This document shows positions 1 through 5,542 of a DNA stretch of 5,561 nucleotides, piece by piece. Source of the DNA: JAVBKX01 sp031553835. GTDB lineage: Bacteria; Bacteroidota; Bacteroidia; Bacteroidales; Azobacteroidaceae. Each line of letters starts with the position of its first letter. Within the stretch, counting starts at the first letter, position 1. The notes beneath the pieces are model-generated. The model was given only the letters and a program-made list of their open reading frames with translations. It had not been told where the DNA came from and did no database searches. The position numbers were made by a program, and so were the translations under genes. The DNA lies in NCBI GenBank assembly GCA_031553835.1, contig JAVBKX010000063.1, forward strand, positions 1 through 5,561, in the 5' to 3' direction.

Positions 1-85
1 CTTCCCATCCCGAACAGAGAAGTTAAGCCCGATCGCGCCGATGGTACTGCAATACAACGTGGGAGAGTAGGTAGCCGCCAAACTT
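1..85 (+). rRNA. rrf: 5S ribosomal RNA, 3' portion (partial)
   Basis: This is the 3' part of a 5S rRNA gene, a component of the large ribosomal subunit; the first roughly 30 nt lie before the window. The sequence shows the conserved CCCGAAC loop segment near 9-15, AGAAGTTAAGCCC after it, the GCGCCGATGGTACTGC block (35-50), GTGGGAGAGTAGG (59-71) and a closing GCCGCCAAACTT that would pair with the missing 5' end to form helix I. The exact 3' end is estimated at about 84-86, because the helix partner is not visible. It is presumably the last gene of a 16S-23S-5S operon, since an intrinsic terminator follows at once. Confidence 0.95.
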
Positions 86-90
86 GTAGA

Positions 91-133
91 AGGAGAGTGT
101 CAATGAAAAAACGATACTCTCCTTTTTATTTTT
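91..133 (+). terminator. Intrinsic terminator of the rRNA operon
   Basis: An 11-bp stem is formed by 91-101 (AGGAGAGTGTC) and 113-123 (GATACTCTCCT), with one G-U wobble and an 11-nt A-rich loop. It is followed by a T-rich tract (TTTTTATTTTT, 123-133). This is a textbook Rho-independent terminator just after the 5S gene. On the minus strand the same hairpin is followed only by TTCT, so any termination of eda transcripts here should be weaker. It lies 20 bp from the convergent eda stop codon. Confidence 0.92.
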
Positions 134-153
134 AAAGAAAATACGGCAGGATT

Positions 154-825
154 TTATATTTTCCTCACTGTCGAGATCAACGATAAAGTGATCTTACACA
201 TTTCCGTGATTTTCTCCCACTCTTCTGCCGCAATCACTTCCGCAGGAAATAGATTTGATCCCATTCCCACGCAGGTAACTCCTGCATCGAACCATGCTGT
301 GAGATTATTTTCTTCGGGTTTTACGCCTCCAGTAACCATCAACATCGACCAGGGCATTGGGGCTTTTAAGCCTTTTATGAAATTAGGGCCTAATACATCG
401 CCCGGAAATATTTTGCATAAATCGCAACCTGTTTCCTGTGCACATCCTACTTCTGATACGGAACCGCATCCGGGAATGTATGGAATAAGCCTTCGGTTGG
501 CCACTTTGGCAATTTCGGGATTGAACAACGGGCCGACAATGAAATTGGCGCCTAACTGGATGTAGAGCGCTGCTGTCGGAGCATCTACTATTGAACCAAT
601 TCCCAAAATAAGTCCGGGGCATTCTTTAGCGGCCCATTGGGATAGTTCTCCAAATACTTCGTGTGCAAATTCACCTCTGTTGGTAAATTCGAATACTCTT
701 ACGCCACCTTCGTAACAAGCTTTGATTACATTTTTGGCTACATTGGCATCTTTATGATAAAAAACCGGTACCATTCCGGTGGCGGACATGGCGCTGAGAA
801 CTTGTATTTTTGAAAATCGGGACAT
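154..825 (-). CDS. eda: 2-dehydro-3-deoxyphosphogluconate (KDPG) aldolase / 4-hydroxy-2-oxoglutarate aldolase
   Basis: A cytosolic class I aldolase that splits KDPG into pyruvate and glyceraldehyde 3-phosphate, the last step of hexuronate catabolism. The 223-aa protein is a single TIM barrel, close to the usual 205-225 aa. Visible landmarks are EFTNR at 46-50 (E46 matches the catalytic Glu of the family), GIGSIVDAP at 75-83, FIVGPLFNPEI at 95-105, IPGCGSVSE at 117-125, and CKIFPG with K138 as the expected Schiff-base lysine. VTGGVKPE and GVTCVGMGS follow in the phosphate-binding C-terminal part. The N-terminal stretch SRFSKIQVLSAM fits Bacteroidales homologues as I recall them, which supports the ATG at 825. 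No Shine-Dalgarno is visible upstream. It is the last gene of the uxaC-kdgK-eda cluster, 118 bp after kdgK. I found no TAnnTTTG promoter in that gap, so read-through from the uxaC promoter is likely. It converges on the 5S rRNA gene. Confidence 0.95.
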   Translation of the reverse strand: MSRFSKIQVLSAMSATGMVPVFYHKDANVAKNVIKACYEGGVRVFEFTNRGEFAHEVFGELSQWAAKECPGLILGIGSIVDAPTAALYIQLGANFIVGPLFNPEIAKVANRRLIPYIPGCGSVSEVGCAQETGCDLCKIFPGDVLGPNFIKGLKAPMPWSMLMVTGGVKPEENNLTAWFDAGVTCVGMGSNLFPAEVIAAEEWEKITEMCKITLSLISTVRKI

Positions 826-943
826 AGGGGGAAAGTTAAAATAATTAAGATAATTAAATAATTAAAAAAATGAAGATAATTAAAGAATGAAGGGAATTTA
901 TTCATTGTTTTCATTCTTTCATTTCTTTAATTCATTCATTCCA
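826..943. repeat. Low-complexity intergenic repeat with inverted repeats between kdgK and eda
   Basis: This 118-bp spacer is almost entirely A/T-rich short-period sequence. The heptamer TAATTAA occurs at 842-848, 851-857, 859-865 and 877-883, and the other half is built from CATT/TTCATT units. The two halves are complementary: AAAGAATGAA (882-891) matches TTCATTCTTT (910-919) with an 18-nt loop, and AATTAAAG (878-885) also matches CTTTAATT (925-932). The transcript could therefore fold into a long A-U hairpin between the two cistrons. No T-tract terminator, promoter or coding potential is evident. A role in mRNA processing or partial attenuation is only an inference. Confidence 0.75.
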
Positions 944-1984
944 TTATCTGGAGACTCTTCCGGAGCCGTCACCTTTGATGAGGTTTTCTACTTCGGAGAC
1001 AGAGACTAAGTTGAAATCGCCATGAATGGTGTGTTTCAAACATGAGGCGGCGACAGCAAATTCCAAGGTTTTTTGATCGTTTTCGGGATAGGAGATCAGA
1101 CCGTAAATGAGTCCGCCCATGAAAGAATCTCCGCCGCCTACGCGATCTACAATATGAGTGATGTCGTATTGTTTGGATTGATATAATTTTCCATCAGCAT
1201 ACAGGCAGCCGGCCCAAGTGTTGTGATTGGCATTGATTGATCCTCGGAGTGTGATAATCACTTTTTTAGCGTGAGGAAAGCGTTTCATTATTTGAGTGCA
1301 AACCGATTCGAATTCAGCAGCATCCACATTTCCATCCGTATGAGCCACGTCAAATCCTTCGGGTTTAATGCCAAAGACTTTTTCAGCATCCTCTTCATTG
1401 CCTAAAATAATGTCACAACCTTCCACTAAAGCCGGCATAATTTCTGATGCGGATTTGCCATATTTCCAAAGGTTTTTACGAAAATTCAGGTCGGTTGATA
1501 CGGTGATCTCCATTTCATTTGCGATTCGGATTGCTTCTAAGCAGGCTTCGGCAGCGCCTTGCGACAGGGCGGGGGTAATGCCTGTCCAATGAAACCATTG
1601 GGCGTCTTTGAAAATTTCCCGCCAGTTGATCATTCCGGGCTGGATGTCTGCAATGGATGAATGCGCCCGGTCGTAAATGACTTTAGAGGCGCGTGCAACA
1701 GCTCCTGTTTCAAGGAAATAAATGCCAACGCGATCGCCTCCTCTTACGATATTGGTGGTGCCAACATTATATTTGCGCAGTTCTGAAATGCACCATTCGG
1801 CAATATCGTTTTGAGGTAAACGGGTAACAAAATCCGTTGGAATGCCATAATTGGCAAGCGATACGGCGACATTGGCTTCACCTCCGCCAAAGCTTGCATT
1901 GAGATTGTTTGATTGTACAAACCGCAGATAACCGGGGGTGGATAGCCGCAACATGATTTCTCCGAAAGTAACGATTTTTTTCAT
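944..1984 (-). CDS. kdgK: 2-keto-3-deoxygluconate (KDG) kinase, PfkB family
   Basis: A cytosolic ribokinase-family (PfkB) sugar kinase that phosphorylates KDG with ATP to give KDPG, the substrate of the aldolase encoded next. The 346-aa protein has the N-terminal signature with GGGEANVA at 33-40 (sugar-site Gly-Gly and Asn), TDLNFRKNLW at 164-173 typical of KDG kinases, NEEDAE at 196-201, TLRGS at 245-249, and the C-terminal PfkB signature VDRVGGGDSFMGG at 279-291. D286 is the expected catalytic base and the GGGD forms the anion hole. The start ATG (1984-1982) directly follows the uxaC TAG, which indicates translational coupling or reinitiation. The PfkB assignment is certain. The KDG specificity rests on the DLNFR..LW signature and on the uxaC and eda neighbours; a related 2-dehydro-3-deoxygalactonokinase activity cannot be excluded. 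Confidence 0.92.
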   Translation of the reverse strand: MKKIVTFGEIMLRLSTPGYLRFVQSNNLNASFGGGEANVAVSLANYGIPTDFVTRLPQNDIAEWCISELRKYNVGTTNIVRGGDRVGIYFLETGAVARASKVIYDRAHSSIADIQPGMINWREIFKDAQWFHWTGITPALSQGAAEACLEAIRIANEMEITVSTDLNFRKNLWKYGKSASEIMPALVEGCDIILGNEEDAEKVFGIKPEGFDVAHTDGNVDAAEFESVCTQIMKRFPHAKKVIITLRGSINANHNTWAGCLYADGKLYQSKQYDITHIVDRVGGGDSFMGGLIYGLISYPENDQKTLEFAVAASCLKHTIHGDFNLVSVSEVENLIKGDGSGRVSR

Positions 1985-3391
1985 CTAAAATTTGAAATAT
2001 TGTTTAGCGTTATAATAAGATACGTTTTCTACGATTTCTCCTATGAATGTGATTTCTGAAGCGGGTAATAATCCTTGTTCCAGGTCATTACCGAGCAGGT
2101 TGCATAAGATACGACGGAAATACTCATGGCGAGGGTAGGAGAGGAAGCTGCGGGAATCAGTGAGCATTCCGACAAAACGGCTTAATAATCCGAGCATTGA
2201 CAATGAATTCATTTGGGCTTCCATTCCCATTTTTTGATCTAAAAACCACCATCCGGAGCCAAACTGTATTTTCCCCGCTACCGAACCGTCCTGAAAATTC
2301 CCGATCATGGTGGCGATTAAATCGTTGTCCCGCGGATTCAAATTGTAAATAATGGTTTTTGTTAACTTGTTTTCATTGTCCAAATGGTCAAAAAATGCGG
2401 ACATATTTTTTGCTATTGTAAAATCACCGATAGAATCGAATCCTGCATCCGCTCCTAATTGTCTGAATAATCGGGTGTTGTTGTTTCGAATAACTCCGTA
2501 GTGGAATTGTTGCGCCCAGCCTTTTTCCCAATCCATTATAGCTCCTTCGACCAATATGGCCGATTTGAATTTTACTATTTCTTCTTTGGTTAATGTTTTT
2601 CCACCATATACTTTATTGAAAATATTTTTGATTTCGGATTCAGTGTAATTTTCGGCATAAAATTCTTCGATGCCATGGTCAGACAGTTTGCAACCGGCAG
2701 ATGCGAAAAAATCGTGCCGGGAGCGGAGTGCCGATAATAAATCTTCAAAATGGCTGATGGAAACGCCTGATGTGTCGGATAATTTTTCCACATAAGTGCG
2801 GAATGCAGCAGGAGATTCTACTGCCATTACTTTATCCGGACGCCAGGTTGGCAATACTTTAATTTCAAATCCTTCGTTTTGTAACGACAGATGATGTTCT
2901 AAGGAATCGACAGGATCGTCGGTGGTGCATACGACTTCGACATTGTATTTTTTCATTAACCCTCGCGCGGAAAATTCAGGCGTTCGCAATTTTTCCGTGC
3001 ATTCATCGTATATTTCTTTGGCGCTTTCAGGTCTTAATATTGTAGAGATGCCGAAAGCCGTTTTCAATTCCAGGTGAGTCCAATGGTATAAAGGGTTGCG
3101 CATGGTATAAGGTACGGTTTCCGCCCATTTTTTGAATTTTTCCCAATCAGAAGTATCCTTTCCTGTACAAAAACGCTCCTCAATACCGTTGGTGCGCATA
3201 GCCCGCCACTTATAATGATCGCCTTCCAGCCAGATTTGTCCTAAATTATCGAATTGATGATCGTTGGCAATATGAGCCGGATTTAAATGACAATGGTAAT
3301 CAATAATCGGTAGTTTTTTTGCATGTTCATGATATAGCATTTGCGCTTTTTCCGTTTGTAATGCAAAATTTTCGTCCAGAAATGGTTTCAT
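1985..3391 (-). CDS. uxaC: Uronate isomerase (glucuronate/galacturonate isomerase)
   Basis: Catalyses D-glucuronate to D-fructuronate and D-galacturonate to D-tagaturonate, the entry step of intracellular hexuronate degradation. It is a divergent amidohydrolase-superfamily TIM barrel acting in the cytosol. From the chosen start the protein is 468 aa, matching the family (about 470). Landmarks are the metal-site HxH in IDYHCHLNP (H33, H35), TTDDP at 156-160, LPTWRPDK at 180-187, NPRDND at 352-357, QFGSGWWF at 376-383, and the C-terminal TDSRSFLSYPRHEYFRR at 411-427. The frame stays open 22 codons further upstream to 3457. The ATG at 3391 is preferred because MKPFLDENF is where the family begins, and because the upstream codons overlap the predicted promoter (3430-3460) and lack family character. 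It is the first gene of the cluster, is divergent from rplU, and touches kdgK with no spacer. Confidence 0.95.
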   Translation of the reverse strand: MKPFLDENFALQTEKAQMLYHEHAKKLPIIDYHCHLNPAHIANDHQFDNLGQIWLEGDHYKWRAMRTNGIEERFCTGKDTSDWEKFKKWAETVPYTMRNPLYHWTHLELKTAFGISTILRPESAKEIYDECTEKLRTPEFSARGLMKKYNVEVVCTTDDPVDSLEHHLSLQNEGFEIKVLPTWRPDKVMAVESPAAFRTYVEKLSDTSGVSISHFEDLLSALRSRHDFFASAGCKLSDHGIEEFYAENYTESEIKNIFNKVYGGKTLTKEEIVKFKSAILVEGAIMDWEKGWAQQFHYGVIRNNNTRLFRQLGADAGFDSIGDFTIAKNMSAFFDHLDNENKLTKTIIYNLNPRDNDLIATMIGNFQDGSVAGKIQFGSGWWFLDQKMGMEAQMNSLSMLGLLSRFVGMLTDSRSFLSYPRHEYFRRILCNLLGNDLEQGLLPASEITFIGEIVENVSYYNAKQYFKF

Positions 3392-3429
3392 TGCAGTAAC
3401 TTGAAAATTTATTCGGTTATTCAAATACA

Positions 3430-3460
3430 CAAAGATAGTGGAAATATTGTTATTCACAGG
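3430..3460 (-). promoter_or_regulatory. Candidate Bacteroidota-type promoter for the uxaC operon
   Basis: Read on the minus strand, TATCTTTG (3437-3430) is an exact match to the Bacteroidota -7 element TAnnTTTG. At 19 nt spacing there is only a half-match -33 box, CCTG (3460-3457), where TTTG is expected. The predicted start, near 3425, would give a leader of roughly 30 nt before the ATG at 3391. A weak -33 box would fit an activator-dependent catabolic operon, but no operator for a uronate regulator could be identified with confidence. Confidence 0.55.
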
Positions 3461-3461
3461 A

Positions 3462-3492
3462 TTTGCAGTTTCAAAAAAAAATATTAATTTTG
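3462..3492 (+). promoter_or_regulatory. Bacteroidota-type promoter for rplU-rpmA
   Basis: TTTG (3462-3465), a 19-nt spacer, then TAATTTTG (3485-3492) matches the Bacteroidota sigma-70 consensus TTTG-N19-21-TAnnTTTG at every specified position. The spacer contains an A9 run (3473-3481). Transcription should start around 3497-3500, leaving a leader of about 80 nt before the rplU ATG at 3580. Strong promoters of this kind are expected for ribosomal protein genes. Confidence 0.75.
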
Positions 3493-3498
3493 CAGGCT

Positions 3499-3579
3499 GA
3501 AATTCTGCAGAGGGTATTGCAAGTGATGGAGTAAGACTCGATCCACCCCCGGGAGGTAACCTGTAAATTTAAAAAACAG
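3499..3579 (+). promoter_or_regulatory. Candidate structured 5' leader of rplU mRNA
   Basis: This leader of about 80 nt is much richer in G and C than the flanking spacers. A central hairpin can form: GTGAT (3523-3527) pairs with ATC-C-AC (3541-3546, one bulged C), and GAGT (3529-3532) pairs with ACTC (3536-3539) around an AAG loop, with a G-G mismatch between the two parts. GGG (3512-3514) can extend it by pairing with CCC (3548-3550). A GGAGG lies at 3552-3556 but is 23 nt from the ATG, and the last 16 nt are A/T-rich. Ribosomal protein mRNAs are often autoregulated through leader structures; that this is one is an inference from position and pairing alone. The 5' boundary depends on the predicted start site. 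Confidence 0.45.
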
Positions 3580-3891
3580 ATGTACGTAATCGTGGACATT
3601 CAAGGACAACAATTTAAAGTGGAAAAAGACCAAAAATTGTTTGTTCATCGCATCAATGCAGAAGTTGGTGCATCAGTGGAGTTTGAAAAAGTAATGCTGG
3701 CCGACAGTGCAGGAAAAGTTACCGTAGGTACTCCCGTCATTAAAGGAGCGAAAGTGGTGGCAGAAGTGCTTTCTCATGTAAAAGGAGACAAAGTGCTGGT
3801 TTTCCATAAAAAACGGAGAAAAGGACACCGCAAGCTAAATGGCCATCGCCAACAGTTTACACAAATCTCAGTGAAAGAAATCGTAGCTTAA
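3580..3891 (+). CDS. rplU: 50S ribosomal protein L21 (bL21)
   Basis: A structural protein of the large ribosomal subunit that binds 23S rRNA. The 103-aa length equals the usual size. The N terminus MYVIVDIQGQQFKVEKDQ matches the family's opening beta-strands, with the conserved GxQ(Y/F)KV core. The middle holds the expected GTPVIKGAKVVAEVL at 50-64, and the basic C-terminal RNA-binding stretch runs FHKKRRKGHRKLNGHRQQ at 75-92, followed by T.I.VKEI. The ATG at 3580 is the only sensible start and is preceded by an A-rich tract with no properly spaced Shine-Dalgarno. It forms a two-gene unit with rpmA, 20 bp downstream, and is driven by the promoter at 3462-3492. Confidence 0.98.
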   Translation: MYVIVDIQGQQFKVEKDQKLFVHRINAEVGASVEFEKVMLADSAGKVTVGTPVIKGAKVVAEVLSHVKGDKVLVFHKKRRKGHRKLNGHRQQFTQISVKEIVA

Positions 3892-3911
3892 TTCGTTAAA
3901 ATCTCAGAAAA

Positions 3912-4175
3912 ATGGCACATAAGAAAGGAGTCGGTAGCTCAAAAAACGGACGCGAATCGGAAAGTAAACGATTGGGCGTTAAAGTATTCGGAGGAGAAAA
4001 CTGTAAAGCAGGAAATATTCTTGTTCGCCAACGTGGAACCACTCACCATCCGGGTGAAAATGTAGGTATGGGTAGAGATCATACTTTATTTGCATTAGTG
4101 GACGGAGTAGTTGTTTTCAGAAGAAAAAAAGATGATCGTTCTTATGTTTCGGTACAACCTATGGCCGAAGCATAA
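3912..4175 (+). CDS. rpmA: 50S ribosomal protein L27 (bL27)
   Basis: A large-subunit ribosomal protein whose flexible N terminus reaches the peptidyl-transferase centre and contacts tRNA. The 87-aa protein begins MAHKKGVGSSKNGRES, the usual non-cleaved form, without the N-terminal extension that is processed off in Firmicutes. Further landmarks are SKRLGVKVFGGE at 18-29, ILVRQRGTTHHPGENVGMG at 36-54, DHTLFALVDGVV at 56-67 and FRRKKDDRSYVSV at 69-81. It lies 20 bp after rplU in the near-universal rplU-rpmA pair, and an A-rich CAGAAAA precedes the ATG. It is followed by the terminator at 4202-4251, which probably ends the operon. Confidence 0.98.
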   Translation: MAHKKGVGSSKNGRESESKRLGVKVFGGENCKAGNILVRQRGTTHHPGENVGMGRDHTLFALVDGVVVFRRKKDDRSYVSVQPMAEA

Positions 4176-4201
4176 TCAGAAATATTTATTTCAACACAAA
4201 G

Positions 4202-4251
4202 AAACGAAGGTGCGAAGATGTAAAACAAGACTTCGTGCCTTCGTTTTTTTT
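4202..4251 (+). terminator. Intrinsic terminator between rpmA and serS
   Basis: A 14-bp stem is formed by 4204-4217 (ACGAAGGTGCGAAG) and 4231-4244 (CTTCGTGCCTTCGT), extendable by two A-U pairs. It has two adjacent G-U wobbles in the middle and a 13-nt loop, and is followed by an unbroken T run to 4251. The wobbles become A-C mismatches on the other strand, so the hairpin is directional for + transcription. Each arm is a near copy of the same ACGAAGG/CACGAAG-type heptad, inverted. It ends 19 nt before the serS ATG. Confidence 0.85.
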
Positions 4252-4270
4252 ATTGATAAATCAAAATAAT

Positions 4271-5542
4271 ATGCTGACACTGAAATTTATTACAGAAAAT
4301 ACCGACGAAGTCGTCAAACGATTAGCGAAAAAACATTTTGACGGAAAACAAATCATCTCCCAAGTCATTGAAATTGACAGAGTCAGAAAGTCTTCTCAAA
4401 CTCAGTTGGATGCAAATTTGGCTCAGTTGAATCAATTGTCGAAATCTATCGGACAATTGATGCAAGCCGGAAAAAAGGAAGAGGCAGAAGCTGCCCGGAA
4501 TGAAGTTGCATCCATGAAAGAAGGAAATAAGCAATTGGAGGCCGATATGAAAGAGGCCGAACAGAAGCTGACAGAATTGCTTTGTACCATTCCGAATTTG
4601 CCTGCAGATGAGGTTCCTGAAGGGAAAATGGCTGAAGATAATGTGGTGGAAAGATCTGGCGGAAAGATGCCGCAATTGTCCGAAAATGCTCTTCCTCACT
4701 GGGAATTAGCTAAAAAATATGATCTGATCGATTTTGAGTTGGGCGTAAAAATTTCGGGAGCTGGTTTCCCTGTCTATAAAGGAAAAGGCGCCCGTTTGCA
4801 ACGCGCTTTAATTAATTTTTTCCTGGATAATGCCCGCGAAGCAGGTTATCTTGAAGTGCAGCCTCCGTATGTAGTGAATGCAGATTCCGGATATGGAACA
4901 GGGCAATTGCCGGATAAAGAAGGGCAGATGTATCATTGCGGATTGGATGATTTGTATTTGATTCCTACGGCAGAAGTGCCTGTAACCAATATTTACCGGG
5001 ATGTGATTCTGGAAGAAAAAGAGTTGCCGGTTAAAAATACCGCTTATTCTGCCTGTTTTCGCAGGGAAGCGGGTTCTTATGGAAAAGATGTCAGGGGATT
5101 GAACCGTTTGCATCAATTCGATAAAGTGGAAATTGTGCGCATCGATACGCCGGAACATTCTTACGAATCATTGAAAGAAATGGTCGATTATGTTCAGACG
5201 TTGGTTGAAAAATTGGAATTGCCCTGGCGTATTCTTCGGTTATGCGGAGGCGATATGAGTTTTACTTCTGCATTGACTTTCGATTTTGAAGTCTTTTCTG
5301 CGGCGCAACAACGTTGGTTGGAAGTGAGTTCTGTTTCCAATTTTGAAAGTTATCAGGCCAATCGGTTGAAATGCCGGTATCGGGGAGAAGATAAAAAGAT
5401 ACAACTTTGCCATACTCTCAATGGCAGCGCTTTAGCTTTGCCGCGTATTGTCGCCGCTTTGCTTGAAAATAACCAAACTCCGGAGGGAATTCGGATTCCG
5501 AAGGCATTAGTGCCATACACGGGGTTTGAGGTGATTAGTTGA
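4271..5542 (+). CDS. serS: Seryl-tRNA synthetase
   Basis: A class II aminoacyl-tRNA synthetase that charges tRNA-Ser (and tRNA-Sec where present) with serine in the cytosol. From the ATG at 4271 it is 423 aa, normal for bacterial SerRS. The N-terminal tRNA-binding domain holds a long charged antiparallel coiled coil (about 25-105) ending in the conserved IPNLPADEVPEG at 107-118. The catalytic core shows GYGTGQLP at 207-214, the TAE serine-binding triad at 233-235 (family TxE), motif 2 with CFRREAGSYGKDVRGL at 262-277, HQF at 281-283, and EVSSVSNFESYQANRL at 351-366. Motif 3 is NGSALALPR at 384-392, where many bacterial enzymes have NGSGLAVGR. The frame can be extended to a GTG at 4235, but that lies inside the terminator hairpin and adds 12 residues absent from the family. 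No Shine-Dalgarno or clear TAnnTTTG promoter is visible in the short spacer. Confidence 0.97.
   Translation: MLTLKFITENTDEVVKRLAKKHFDGKQIISQVIEIDRVRKSSQTQLDANLAQLNQLSKSIGQLMQAGKKEEAEAARNEVASMKEGNKQLEADMKEAEQKLTELLCTIPNLPADEVPEGKMAEDNVVERSGGKMPQLSENALPHWELAKKYDLIDFELGVKISGAGFPVYKGKGARLQRALINFFLDNAREAGYLEVQPPYVVNADSGYGTGQLPDKEGQMYHCGLDDLYLIPTAEVPVTNIYRDVILEEKELPVKNTAYSACFRREAGSYGKDVRGLNRLHQFDKVEIVRIDTPEHSYESLKEMVDYVQTLVEKLELPWRILRLCGGDMSFTSALTFDFEVFSAAQQRWLEVSSVSNFESYQANRLKCRYRGEDKKIQLCHTLNGSALALPRIVAALLENNQTPEGIRIPKALVPYTGFEVIS

Noticed and set aside
188..565. Open frame of 125 codons on the + strand inside eda
   Set aside because: It is antisense to a clearly conserved aldolase, shows no family character, and results from the codon bias of eda on the opposite strand.
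826..943. Promoter for eda
   Set aside because: No TTTG or TAnnTTTG on the minus strand; TATCTTCA and TATCTTAA are only partial matches within repeats.
3401..3424. Inverted repeat TTGAA...TTCAA near the uxaC start as a regulator operator
   Set aside because: Only 5 bp per arm in A/T-rich DNA with a 14-bp gap; expected by chance and not matching an operator I know.
3392..3457. N-terminal extension of uxaC by 22 codons
   Set aside because: The extension overlaps the predicted promoter and leader, and family members begin at the MKPFLDENF position, giving 468 aa.
3526..3534. Mini upstream frame ATG GAG TAA in the rplU leader
   Set aside because: Two codons long, in the predicted hairpin, and easily due to chance.
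3552..3556. GGAGG as a Shine-Dalgarno for rplU
   Set aside because: It is 23 nt from the ATG, well beyond usable spacing, and the window shows no Shine-Dalgarno use at other genes.
4235..4270. GTG start for serS at 4235
   Set aside because: It falls within the 3' arm of the terminator hairpin and adds 12 residues before the conserved MLTLKFI start.
4322..5158. Two open frames on the - strand (4322-4699 and 4808-5158) inside serS
   Set aside because: Both are antisense to an intact seryl-tRNA synthetase; their Phe/Ile/Arg-rich translations have no recognisable domain and no start context.
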